Assembly (NCBI GenBank): GCA_016786665.1
Contig: JAEUVZ010000029.1
Span: 22,544 to 86,543 of the forward strand
Reading direction: 5' to 3'
Length of the DNA: 64,000 bases
Source: Flavipsychrobacter sp.
GTDB taxonomy: Bacteria; Bacteroidota; Bacteroidia; Chitinophagales; Chitinophagaceae
Within the stretch, counting starts at the first letter, position 1. Each line of letters opens with the position of its first letter. The translations under genes were made by a program, and so were the position numbers. Shown here piece after piece: positions 17,561 to 25,982 of the stretch. The notes below the pieces were generated by a model that was not told the DNA's origin, searched no databases, and saw only the letters and a program-made list of their open reading frames with translations.

Positions 17561-18388
17561 ATGAAACTTTTCTTAAAGACACTTATTGTAGTGTCTATTT
17601 TATCAGTCTCAACCGGTTTTGTCCGTAACTGGAGTCTGTCTATCGACCTATTTGTAAGTTTTGGAGCCTTTTTCCTTGCCACATGGTATTTCACAAACAA
17701 AGTCAAATCCATAAATACGCTTCTGCTTCTTTTAGTAAATATCTTGCTGATAAACGTAGTCGTCACATACCTATTAGACGGTAAACTACCGCTGCTTGGC
17801 CTACCTAATATCTTGTGTATGATAGCGGGAACTTTGACCGGTTATTTCTTTTATACAGCAGCAAAAAAAGTCCATAAAATCATCACGCTTCTGCTGGGAG
17901 CTATTACCTGTATCTCCTTATATGCGACGCATGAAAAATGGGTTCACTATTTAAATTTCGGGAATATTTCAGGCAGCGTCGCTGAACCTGGCATTTCAGA
18001 TGTTAGGTTTTATAACAAGCAGGGCGAGACGATTAATGCAACCGACTATACCAGCAAAATAGCCATTCTCGATTTTTGGAACAGGGGATGCCTGGTGTGC
18101 TATCAAAAGTTTCCTAAACTACAGCAACTGTACAATAAATATAAATCCGACCCGCGAATCGTAATTCAGGCAGTTAATATTCCTTTAGAAGGGGACAATG
18201 CAGGAATAGCTTTCGATATCGTTGAACAAAAAGGTTATACATTCCCTGTAATAATCGGCGCTAATAATGCTGACTCTATTTTTCAGATTAATGTCTACCC
18301 AACAGTTATTCTGATAAATAATGGCAAAATAATTTACCGGGGAGGGATTGAACCGGCAATGGCAGTTGTAGAAGATTTACTTCGTTAG
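17561..18388 (+). CDS. Membrane protein with C-terminal thioredoxin-like domain (TlpA type)
   Basis: The product has 275 residues. The N-terminal half has about four hydrophobic segments (residues 5-20, 25-43, 47-65, 80-105 and about 108-122). The C-terminal half is a TlpA/ResA-like thioredoxin domain with active site CLVC in FWNRGCLVCYQKFP and a cis-Pro loop NVYPTVILI. The thioredoxin part is probably periplasmic, reducing disulfides in exported proteins or in cytochrome c maturation; the actual partner is unknown. The gene is clearly more AT-rich than its neighbours and stands alone between divergent CPBP and downstream dxs, so recent acquisition is possible. Confidence 0.8.
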   Translation: MKLFLKTLIVVSILSVSTGFVRNWSLSIDLFVSFGAFFLATWYFTNKVKSINTLLLLLVNILLINVVVTYLLDGKLPLLGLPNILCMIAGTLTGYFFYTAAKKVHKIITLLLGAITCISLYATHEKWVHYLNFGNISGSVAEPGISDVRFYNKQGETINATDYTSKIAILDFWNRGCLVCYQKFPKLQQLYNKYKSDPRIVIQAVNIPLEGDNAGIAFDIVEQKGYTFPVIIGANNADSIFQINVYPTVILINNGKIIYRGGIEPAMAVVEDLLR

Positions 18389-18515
18389 GCTATCTTTTAT
18401 ACCCCAGCCCAACCATTAGCATTTTCACCTTTATTAACCTGTACCCTATACCAATACCTGCAACTTTTCCGTTCTCGTATCTGTTAATGTGTTATAAAAA
18501 GGAACATAATATCCC

Positions 18516-18545
18516 TTGAAGCATCGTAATCTTTCGCTAATTTTG
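18516..18545 (+). promoter_or_regulatory. Promoter of dxs (TTG-N19-TAATTTTG)
   Basis: TTG at 18516-18518, exactly 19 bases, then TAATTTTGC at 18538-18546. This matches the Bacteroidota consensus in both boxes and spacing. Predicted transcription start is near 18551, about 22 bases before ATG 18573. Confidence 0.75.
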
Positions 18546-18572
18546 CCCATTAAACATTCCCCAGGGAACACA

Positions 18573-20489
18573 ATGGAAATACCCGCAGGGCCACTACTCA
18601 GCCAGATAAACTATCCCGCCGACCTTAAAAAGCTGGATAAAACACAATTGCAGCAGGTATGTAATGAATTAAGGCAATTCATTATAGACTGCGTAAGCGT
18701 GCATGGCGGCCACTTTGGCGCCAGCCTGGGCGTTGTGGAGCTTACCGTAGCGCTCCATTATGTGTTCAACACCCCCGACGACCAACTGGTATGGGACGTA
18801 GGCCACCAGGCTTATGGCCATAAAATACTTACTGGCCGCCGTCAGCAGTTTCATACCAACAGGAAGTATGGCGGGCTCAGCGGCTTCCCTAAGCGCACCG
18901 AGAGCGAATACGATGCATTCGGCGTAGGCCACTCCTCCACCTCCATTTCGGCGGCGCTGGGTATGGCCATTGCCTCTAAGCTCAATGGCGGCCTCCACCG
19001 GCAGCACGTAGCCATTATAGGCGATGGCGCAATGACCGCCGGACTGCCCTTTGAAGCGCTCAACCACGCAGGCGTCAGCAATGCCAACGTGCTGATTATC
19101 CTCAACGACAACAACATGTCCATAGACCCCAATGTGGGCGCCCTTAAGGAATACCTTACCGACATTACCACTTCGCATACCTGGAACAAGCTGCGCGATG
19201 ATGTGTGGCACTTGCTGGGCAAGCTGCCCGGTAAGGAATTCCAGAAAATTGGCTCCAAGCTGGAAGCGGGCCTCAAAGGGATGATTTCCAAATCCAGCAA
19301 TCTGTTTGAGGCTCTTGGCCTTAGGTATTTTGGCCCTACTGATGGCCACAATGTGCTGAAACTTGCAGAAATCCTCTCCGACCTTCGCGATATACCCGGC
19401 CCTAAGCTGCTGCACATCAAAACAGTGAAAGGGAAAGGCTACGACCTGGCCGAAAAAGACCAGACGCTGTGGCACGCACCCGGCACTTTCGATAAGATAA
19501 CCGGAAAGATCAACAAAAAAGTAGTAACTGTACCCGAACCACCCAAATACCAGGACGTGTTCGGCCATACTATTATAGAACTGGCGGAAAAAAACCCGAA
19601 GATAATGGGCATCACCCCCGCCATGCCTTCCGGCTGCTCCCTCAAGTACATGATGGAAGCCATGCCCGACCGCGCACTGGATGTAGGCATTGCCGAGCAG
19701 CATGCCGTAACACTCAGCGCCGGCCTGGCCACGCAGGGCATGAGGGTTTTTTGCAACATCTATAGCTCCTTCATGCAGCGGGCATACGATATGGTGGTGC
19801 ACGATGTAGCCATACAAAAGCTCCCGGTGGTTTTTTGCCTAGACAGGGCGGGCCTGGTAGGCGACGATGGCCCTACACACCACGGCGCGTACGATATTCC
19901 CTTCATGCGGTGCATACCCAACATGATAGTGAGCGCCCCAATGAACGAAGCCGAACTCCGCAACCTCATGTACACCGCGCAGCTGGAGCAGACGAAGTAT
20001 CCCTTCGTTATCCGCTACCCACGCGGCCAGGGCGTAATGCCCGAGTGGCGCACCCCCTTCCAGGAAATAGAAATCGGTACGGGACGCATGATTAAGGACG
20101 GCAGCGATGTAGCCATCCTTACCATTGGCCACCCGGGAAACTTCGCGGTAGAAGCCTGCAGGCAACTGGCCGCGGAAGGACTGGACGTGGCACACTACGA
20201 TATGCGTTTCGCCAAACCGCTCGATGAAAAGCTGCTGCACAGCATAGCGGGCAGGTTCCATAAGATTATTACCGTAGAAGACGGCACTATTGTGGGCGGA
20301 TTCGGTAGCGCCGTTCTGGAGTTCTTATCAGAACACCACTACACACCCGAGGTACGCATGCTCGGCATCCCCGACCGCATAGTAGAGCACGGTAAACCGG
20401 AAGAGTTACACCGCGAATGTGGATACGATGCACAGGCTATTGCCACCGCAGTTCAGGCTCTTGTAGCCGCCGCGCCTTCACTCGCATAG
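18573..20489 (+). CDS. dxs: 1-deoxy-D-xylulose-5-phosphate synthase
   Basis: First enzyme of the MEP isoprenoid pathway: thiamine-diphosphate-dependent condensation of pyruvate and glyceraldehyde 3-phosphate. It has 638 residues from MEIPAGPLLSQINYP. Motifs include HGGHFGASLGVVELT (catalytic His), VWDVGHQAYGHKILTGR, the ThDP/Mg signature GDGAMTAG ending at the N of LNDNNMS, and the transketolase C-terminal domain. The frame is open back to 18516, but that TTG is the -33 promoter box, so translation must begin later. The product needs ThDP, which may link it to the TPP-controlled receptor at 57951, although the genes are not adjacent. Confidence 0.97.
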   Translation: MEIPAGPLLSQINYPADLKKLDKTQLQQVCNELRQFIIDCVSVHGGHFGASLGVVELTVALHYVFNTPDDQLVWDVGHQAYGHKILTGRRQQFHTNRKYGGLSGFPKRTESEYDAFGVGHSSTSISAALGMAIASKLNGGLHRQHVAIIGDGAMTAGLPFEALNHAGVSNANVLIILNDNNMSIDPNVGALKEYLTDITTSHTWNKLRDDVWHLLGKLPGKEFQKIGSKLEAGLKGMISKSSNLFEALGLRYFGPTDGHNVLKLAEILSDLRDIPGPKLLHIKTVKGKGYDLAEKDQTLWHAPGTFDKITGKINKKVVTVPEPPKYQDVFGHTIIELAEKNPKIMGITPAMPSGCSLKYMMEAMPDRALDVGIAEQHAVTLSAGLATQGMRVFCNIYSSFMQRAYDMVVHDVAIQKLPVVFCLDRAGLVGDDGPTHHGAYDIPFMRCIPNMIVSAPMNEAELRNLMYTAQLEQTKYPFVIRYPRGQGVMPEWRTPFQEIEIGTGRMIKDGSDVAILTIGHPGNFAVEACRQLAAEGLDVAHYDMRFAKPLDEKLLHSIAGRFHKIITVEDGTIVGGFGSAVLEFLSEHHYTPEVRMLGIPDRIVEHGKPEELHRECGYDAQAIATAVQALVAAAPSLA

Positions 20490-20593
20490 CGCAACCCCAT
20501 CAACAACTGAATAAATTACATAAAACAATATTCGTTTGTGCTATGGTTTTTATGCTAATATTTATTAATATTGGTAAAACAACCAGTATAGAT

Positions 20594-21721
20594 ATGAAAA
20601 AAGTATACGCTCTTTCGCTGGCGTTGGCTTCCTTTGGAACCGCACTAGCGCAGAATAATGTTTCTACAGGCACTACGAAATATGTATTGCTGGAAGAAGG
20701 TACCGGCACATGGTGCCAATATTGCCCTGATGGACAGGTAGTTATGATGCAGATATTGGCCAACTCCGCCAACCAGAACCGCGTAGTGGCGGTAGCACTG
20801 CACGATGGAGACGCTATGGCAGTTCCAGCTATCAATACTATGATAGACACATACCTCCCTAACTGGCCAAATGGCGGCGTAGACAGGGTGCTGAATACAA
20901 CCTCCAATAAGGTCTTCATGAGCCGTGGTTCATGGCAGCAATACGTAACACAACAGTTAGCGGTAGCTCCAGGCTTTCAGGTAGATATACTCCACGATTA
21001 CAACAATACCACCCGTGCATTAACTGTTACCGTTCGGGCAAAAGCGCTTACTGCTCAAACTGGTGATTACAATATCAACTGCTATATAGTAGAGGACAGC
21101 GTAACCGGTACCGGCTCAGGCTACAACCAAATTAATGCATATAACAATACAGCGGGGCATCCTTTCTACCAGGCAGGTAACCCAATCGTAGGGTTTGTAC
21201 ACCGCCACGTGGCGCGCGCTACACTAGGCGGGTCGTGGGGCACTACTGGCGTTATAGCCACCAATCCTCCTGCAAATGGAACATATGCCAAAACATACAG
21301 CTACACACTGCCAGGTACTACAAACTATTCCCGCTTTAAGATTGTAGCATTTGTTACTAAACACGACGCTACTACCCCCAACAATCGCATTGTGAAGAAT
21401 TCCATGGAAGCTCACGTAACACCTGGCTCAGGCAACACCCTGGCAGTTTCAGAAGTAGTCAACAATATTTCTGAAGTTACCATATTCCCCAATCCTGCTT
21501 CCGAAGAAGTATTTGTAAATGGCATCATCACCGAAACCAGTGATGTGAATATCTCCATTACTAATTCAGTAGGACAGATAGTTGCTGCAAAAAATATTTC
21601 AAAGGTTTCCGGCGAACTGAACACTTCTATGCAACTTGAGGAACTCTCTGGAGGGCTCTATTTCATTACAATCACCACCAATAACAGTAAAAAGACAGAA
21701 CGCCTCGTTATCAACAGGTAA
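20594..21721 (+). CDS. Omp28-like secreted protein with T9SS sorting domain
   Basis: The product has 375 residues from MKKVYALSLALASFGTALAQ, a clear signal peptide. An Omp28/thioredoxin-like N-terminal domain follows, with a CxxC site in GTGTWCQYCPDGQ and the region GGVDRVLN. The C-terminal 80 residues form a type A T9SS sorting domain: EVTIFPNPASEEVFV, SITNSVGQIV, LSGGLYFITI and a final KKTERLVINR. It is therefore expected to cross the outer membrane by the Por system and be attached to or released from the surface. The frame extends upstream to 20417, but that part overlaps dxs. A paralogue with CGPC lies at 55720. A strong terminator follows. Confidence 0.85.
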   Translation: MKKVYALSLALASFGTALAQNNVSTGTTKYVLLEEGTGTWCQYCPDGQVVMMQILANSANQNRVVAVALHDGDAMAVPAINTMIDTYLPNWPNGGVDRVLNTTSNKVFMSRGSWQQYVTQQLAVAPGFQVDILHDYNNTTRALTVTVRAKALTAQTGDYNINCYIVEDSVTGTGSGYNQINAYNNTAGHPFYQAGNPIVGFVHRHVARATLGGSWGTTGVIATNPPANGTYAKTYSYTLPGTTNYSRFKIVAFVTKHDATTPNNRIVKNSMEAHVTPGSGNTLAVSEVVNNISEVTIFPNPASEEVFVNGIITETSDVNISITNSVGQIVAAKNISKVSGELNTSMQLEELSGGLYFITITTNNSKKTERLVINR

Positions 21722-21743
21722 TCCGTACAATACCATTTCCGGA

Positions 21744-21779
21744 AACGCTGCAGCTACACGGCTGCGGCGTTTTTGTTTT
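21744..21779 (+). terminator. Rho-independent terminator
   Basis: Stem AACGCTGCAGC/GCTGCGGCGTT (one T-G wobble) with a six-base loop, followed by TTTGTTTT. It ends the T9SS protein transcript. Confidence 0.85.
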
Positions 21780-21801
21780 ATGGTTACTAACAACATTTCC
21801 C

Positions 21802-21809
21802 TATATTTG
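21802..21809 (+). promoter_or_regulatory. Candidate -7 element of the DUF4290-murA operon
   Basis: TATATTTGC, an exact TAnnTTTG match, lies in the gap after the terminator at 21779. The nearest TTTG upstream is 26 bases away, longer than usual. It leaves a leader of about 125 bases before ATG 21942. Confidence 0.45.
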
Positions 21810-21941
21810 CTTTAGCGTAACCCCCTGCAACACTCCGCCACACCTCCACGGCAGATACGTGCACTCTTTCAATCTTTTTACGCTTGCAATGCTAACGGTG
21901 CTTTCCTTTAGCCAATTCATTCAACTTTTTTAAAAACGAAC

Positions 21942-22634
21942 ATGGAATATAATACAACACGAAGCCGGATGCTGATGCCCGAATACGGCCGGAATGTGCA
22001 GAAAATGGTAGAGTACCTGCTCACCATAGAAGACCGCGCCGTACGCCTTCGCAATGCCGAAGCTGTAATAGAACTGATGGGCACACTAAACCCACACCTG
22101 AAAGTAATAGAAGATTATAAGCACAAGCTCTGGGATCACCTCCACCAGATGACCGATTTTCAGCTGGATGTGGACTCACCCTACCCTAAGCCTACCCGCG
22201 AAGAGGTATTTCAGAAGCCCCAGGTGCTGGAGTACCCCCAGAAAAAGATAGCCAACCGCCACCTCGGTATCAACCTGGAGCAACTGCTGAAAATGGCCCT
22301 GGAAGAAAAAGATGCCGAAAAAAGGCAGGGCCTCACCCAGGCCATAGGCTACTACATGAAGCTGGCATACACCAACTGGCACCGCGAGCCCGTACACGAT
22401 GATATGATCAAGAATGAACTGGCCCTGCTGTCCAATGGCTTGCTGCAATACGAAACCGGGGGCTATCGGGTACCGTTCGATAACCGCACCAACTTCAAGC
22501 AGCGCCCGCAGGGTGGTGGCGGCAACCGCAACTTTAAAGGCAACAACAACAATGGTGGCAACCGCAACTACGGAAATGGTGGTGGCGCCGGCGGAGGCTA
22601 TAAGAACCGAAATAAATTCAAGAACAAAAAATAA
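21942..22634 (+). CDS. DUF4290 domain protein with Gly/Asn/Arg-rich tail
   Basis: Conserved Bacteroidota protein of unknown function, 230 residues. The domain runs from NTTRSRMLMPEYGRNVQKMVEYLL through the conserved helices to about residue 180; it is predicted to be all-helical and cytoplasmic, with no signal peptide. Residues 185-230 are a low-complexity Gly/Asn/Arg/Lys tract (GGGGNRNFKGNNNNGG), an RGG-like tail that could bind nucleic acid; this is inference. It precedes murA by 17 bases, a neighbourhood commonly seen for the family. Confidence 0.88.
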   Translation: MEYNTTRSRMLMPEYGRNVQKMVEYLLTIEDRAVRLRNAEAVIELMGTLNPHLKVIEDYKHKLWDHLHQMTDFQLDVDSPYPKPTREEVFQKPQVLEYPQKKIANRHLGINLEQLLKMALEEKDAEKRQGLTQAIGYYMKLAYTNWHREPVHDDMIKNELALLSNGLLQYETGGYRVPFDNRTNFKQRPQGGGGNRNFKGNNNNGGNRNYGNGGGAGGGYKNRNKFKNKK

Positions 22635-22651
22635 GCAGTCCTTTTACTACT

Positions 22652-23962
22652 ATGGGTGCATTCGAAATTCGCGGAGGCCGCCCCTTGAGCGGCAGCATTA
22701 TTCCACAGGGCGCTAAAAACGAAGCGCTGCAGGTATTGTGTGCGGCACTGCTTACAGGCGAGCCGGTCACCTATACCAACGTCCCTTCCATACTGGACGT
22801 AAACACGCTGATAGAGCTGCTGGAAGACATGGGCGTAAAGGTGACCCGCCCCGAACCAAACACCGTTATCCTGCAGGCAGACAATGTGAACCCCGATTTC
22901 TTTATTGATAAAACATTCAAGAAGAAATCCGGGAAACTCCGCGGCGCCGTAATGCTCGCGGGGCCGCTGCTTTCCCGCTTCGGCAAGGCACACATTCCAC
23001 AGCCCGGGGGCGATAAGATAGGGCGCCGCCGGCTCGATACCCACATCCGGGGCTTTGAACGCCTCAGCGTGAAGTTCGACTACGATGCGGAGGAAAGCCT
23101 CTTTGTACTCGATGGTTCTGAAATGAAAGGCGCCCACATCTTGCTGGAGGAACCCTCTGTTACCGGTACTGCCAATATCATTATGGCTGCCGTGCTCACC
23201 CCCGGCATCACCACCATATATAATGCCGCCTGCGAGCCATACGTGCAGCAGCTCTGCAAAATGCTCAACAGCATGGGCGCGCGCATACAGGGCATCGGCT
23301 CCAACTTCGTTACCGTAGAGGGTGTCGACAGGCTTCATGGCTGCACCCACCGGCTCCTGACAGATATGATTGAGGTAGGCTCTTTTATTGGCCTCGCCGC
23401 AATGACCAAAAGCGAACTGACCATAAAGAACGCCGATGTAGCCCATCTCGGCATTATACCCGAAACATTTCAGCGCCTGGGTATTGAGCTGTCCATACAG
23501 GGCGATGACATCTACATACCCGCACAGGAGAACTACCGCATTCATAAATTTATTGACGGGGGCCTCCTCACCGTTTACGATCATCCCTGGCCAGGTTTCA
23601 CCCCCGATTTGCTCAGCATCGTCCTCGTGGTAGCCACACAGGCCAGAGGAACCGTATTGGTACACCAGAAGATGTTCGAAAGCCGGCTGTTCTTTGTCGA
23701 TAAACTCATAGAGATGGGAGCCCAGATAGTATTGTGCGACCCACACCGCGCCGTAGTCATCGGCCTCGACCGCCAGATTCCGCTGCGCGGCATTACTATG
23801 GTATCCCCCGATATACGGGCCGGGGTAGCCCTGCTTATCGCCGCACTCTCCGCGCAGGGCAAAAGCATCATACAGAACATAGACCAGATAGACCGCGGTT
23901 ACGAACGAATTGACGAACGACTCATAGCATTAGGAGCCGACATAAAACGAATAGAACAATGA
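22652..23962 (+). CDS. murA: UDP-N-acetylglucosamine 1-carboxyvinyltransferase
   Basis: Commits UDP-GlcNAc to peptidoglycan synthesis by adding enolpyruvate from PEP. It has 436 residues of normal two-domain inside-out alpha/beta-barrel type. The active loop reads PQPGGDKIGRRRLDTH: the catalytic Cys of the E. coli enzyme (Cys115, PGGC) is Asp121 here. Other landmarks are the N-terminal GAKNEALQVLCAALL and MTKSELTIKNAD. The Cys-to-Asp form remains active in organisms where it was studied and is insensitive to fosfomycin. The stop codon overlaps the start of the small lipoprotein gene (ATGA). Confidence 0.96.
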   Translation: MGAFEIRGGRPLSGSIIPQGAKNEALQVLCAALLTGEPVTYTNVPSILDVNTLIELLEDMGVKVTRPEPNTVILQADNVNPDFFIDKTFKKKSGKLRGAVMLAGPLLSRFGKAHIPQPGGDKIGRRRLDTHIRGFERLSVKFDYDAEESLFVLDGSEMKGAHILLEEPSVTGTANIIMAAVLTPGITTIYNAACEPYVQQLCKMLNSMGARIQGIGSNFVTVEGVDRLHGCTHRLLTDMIEVGSFIGLAAMTKSELTIKNADVAHLGIIPETFQRLGIELSIQGDDIYIPAQENYRIHKFIDGGLLTVYDHPWPGFTPDLLSIVLVVATQARGTVLVHQKMFESRLFFVDKLIEMGAQIVLCDPHRAVVIGLDRQIPLRGITMVSPDIRAGVALLIAALSAQGKSIIQNIDQIDRGYERIDERLIALGADIKRIEQ

Positions 23963-24120
23963 AATGGATAATATCCCTGGCCATAGCCGCCACACTCCTT
24001 ACCAGTTGCGGAGGCAATAACACACCCTCCAAAACCATACCCGGCGCAGCCGGTGTACACCTGTACGATATGATGGACGAAGACTCCACCGAACAAAAAA
24101 CAGACACCACTAAAAAATAA
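23959..24120 (+). CDS. Small lipoprotein (53 residues)
   Basis: A tiny gene whose ATG overlaps the murA stop in an ATGA junction, so the two are translationally coupled. The product begins MKWIISLAIAATLLTSCGG: signal peptide plus lipobox LTSC (Cys17), so mature length is about 37 residues. The rest is polar and acidic (YDMMDEDSTEQK) and ends in Lys. No family recognised. Coupling to murA and the envelope location suggest an envelope role, but nothing more can be said. A strong terminator lies five bases after the stop. Confidence 0.75.
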   Translation: MKWIISLAIAATLLTSCGGNNTPSKTIPGAAGVHLYDMMDEDSTEQKTDTTKK

Positions 24121-24125
24121 TAACG

Positions 24126-24158
24126 AAGATGCCCCCGCAAATTGCGAGGGCATCTTTC
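24126..24158. terminator. Terminator between convergent genes
   Basis: Stem AAGATGCCC/GGGCATCTT extended by CGC/GCG across a C-A mismatch, with a five-base loop, followed by TCT. It serves murA-lipoprotein and may also serve the minus-strand gene ending at 24166. Confidence 0.75.
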
Positions 24159-24165
24159 TGAAAGC

Positions 24166-25785
24166 CTATTCATTAGTCAGCACTATTTTTTGAGTTGCTC
24201 TGTCGGCATCGCTATATACCGTCACATAATACACGCCTGGCGAGGTGTCTATCTCCACAGAATACTTCCTTGTCTGCGGCCTTTCTAAGCTAATTATCCG
24301 ACCTAGCACATCTGTAACTGTCAATTGACGTATGATTTCATTACAACTCACATATATCTTTCCCGTTGTAGGATTGGGGAAAGTGGTAAGCACAATATTC
24401 CCGCTAGAGATCAAGGGGACATTCATCGGGTTGACCCATTTAAACAAAAACCCATTTTGAGTATATGGATAGGTACTAAGTTGATATACACCCGCTCCCG
24501 GATCAAAATCTACCGTATCCTGATAGCTTCCGAAGGCAACGATGTTGCTATGACTGTCTAGTATGCATTGTCCAACACCTTCATCCCTTTTACTACCTAT
24601 CTGGTGGACCCAAACCAAATCACCGGAAGCATCCAATTTCAACAAGAAGAGATCCATGTCATTAATTCCATCCGTTTGCGCGGTAAGGTTATGTTGCTGA
24701 GGGCCAGGGTCAAAGTCGCAGGTACTTTGAAAATCCCCATATAAGTAAATATTACCTACCCCATCAATGATTGCCGAAGTAGCACGTTCTATTCCGGCTC
24801 CTCCTATCTGTTTTACCCATACCATAGACCCTGACATATCTAGTTTTAACAGAAAAATATCCCACATGCCAAAGCTGGTAAGGCTAAACGTTCCTGGCCC
24901 TGGATCAAAATCCGAAGTGCCGGTAAATATGCCAGAGACAAATAAAGCGTTATCACCTATTGTTACTCTACCGAAACTGACACCACCATCCATCTGCTTC
25001 GACCAAACAGGTGTCCCGTTGCTATTCAACTTAGTAATATTTACCACCGGCTCTTTACTTATCACATATACATTCCCAAGCACATCAACATCCACACCAT
25101 ATGCTTCATCGTCCAAAGCTGTACCACTTACGTACGCCCATACAAAATCACCTGCCGCATCCAGCTTTATTACAAACACATCACGGTTACCTGCCGCAGT
25201 ATCGATATATATACCCGGGCCGGGGTCTAGATCCGTTGTCCATTCGTAGGTTCCTACTACAAAAATATTACCGTTGTTGTCCGGCTTTATTTGGCTGCCA
25301 TCTGAGGCACCCCCATCACCTATTTGCTTTACCCACTGGAAAGTACCCGACGAATCAAGTTTTAGTATGTAGCAGTCAGGGCCATAAATAGATGTGAGGG
25401 TTTGCGTACCGGGACCGGGATCAAAATCAATCGTACCAGAGAAAGCTCCAGTAAGAAAAATATTGCCCATATCATCAGTCGCCATATGACGAACCGACAC
25501 GTCCAGTCGCTTGACCCAAATAAAGTTGCCATTTGCATCTAGTTTCTGAATAAATTTACTTGCTGAACCAGTCATCGTATAACTCCCAGGCCCAGGGTCA
25601 AAGTCAACTGTTCCAGAAAAAGAGCCATCGGTATAGAGGTTATCAGATGCGTCCTTACATAAAAACCCTGCAACGAAGTCACTCTGGCTATCACTAACAA
25701 AATCTTTCGCCCACAAGAAACCTTGTGCCCGCACGCTCGGCCCTGCAATCAACAACCATATCAGGCACGCTACTATTCTTTTCAT
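24166..25785 (-). CDS. Secreted DPGPG-repeat protein with T9SS sorting domain
   Basis: The product has 539 residues from MKRIVACLIWLLIAG (signal peptide ending VRAQ). The body is a beta-propeller-like repeat array: a hydrophobic W/V strand, FIWVKRLD or FQWVKQIG, then GNIFLTGAFSGT, then DFDPGPG. Six copies of the D-[FL]-DPG-[PA] element occur (DFDPGPGSYTM, DFDPGPGTQTL, DLDPGPGIYI, DFDPGPGTFSL, DFDPGPQQHNL, DFDPGAGVYQL), resembling SBBP/NHL-type repeats. The C-terminus is a T9SS type A sorting domain (LTTFPNPTTGKIYVS, VLGRII, SPGVYYVTVYSD, TQKIVLTNE). Likely cell-surface or released; function unknown. The frame is open to 25908, but the signal peptide fixes the start. Confidence 0.83.
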   Translation of the reverse strand: MKRIVACLIWLLIAGPSVRAQGFLWAKDFVSDSQSDFVAGFLCKDASDNLYTDGSFSGTVDFDPGPGSYTMTGSASKFIQKLDANGNFIWVKRLDVSVRHMATDDMGNIFLTGAFSGTIDFDPGPGTQTLTSIYGPDCYILKLDSSGTFQWVKQIGDGGASDGSQIKPDNNGNIFVVGTYEWTTDLDPGPGIYIDTAAGNRDVFVIKLDAAGDFVWAYVSGTALDDEAYGVDVDVLGNVYVISKEPVVNITKLNSNGTPVWSKQMDGGVSFGRVTIGDNALFVSGIFTGTSDFDPGPGTFSLTSFGMWDIFLLKLDMSGSMVWVKQIGGAGIERATSAIIDGVGNIYLYGDFQSTCDFDPGPQQHNLTAQTDGINDMDLFLLKLDASGDLVWVHQIGSKRDEGVGQCILDSHSNIVAFGSYQDTVDFDPGAGVYQLSTYPYTQNGFLFKWVNPMNVPLISSGNIVLTTFPNPTTGKIYVSCNEIIRQLTVTDVLGRIISLERPQTRKYSVEIDTSPGVYYVTVYSDADRATQKIVLTNE

Positions 25786-25911
25786 AACGATAGCTTTACT
25801 CCTATAATACACGAATAAAGATACTATATTATAAATATTATTACGCGTCTCCTGCCTTTCTTTCAAAGCCCAATCCTGCGCAACCGGAAACACAGTACCC
25901 GAAAACAATAC

Positions 25912-25943
25912 ACTAAGAAGCCCCGCAAATAGCAGGGCTTCCT
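25912..25943 (-). terminator. Terminator after the MBL/rhodanese gene
   Basis: Inverted repeat GAAGCCC (25917-25923) and GGGCTTC (25935-25941), read on the minus strand downstream of the stop at 25983. The following T-run is weak. Confidence 0.5.
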
Positions 25944-25982
25944 GGTACTAAAGTAGAGTTATATCCTTTAGGCGGCGAAGGG

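Noticed and set aside
18669..19817. Long minus-strand open frame across dxs (382 codons)
   Set aside because: Shadow of dxs, His/Tyr-rich antisense composition and no domain.
22598..23746. Long minus-strand open frame across murA (382 codons)
   Set aside because: It is a shadow of murA; the protein has no recognisable domain, whereas murA on the plus strand is complete.
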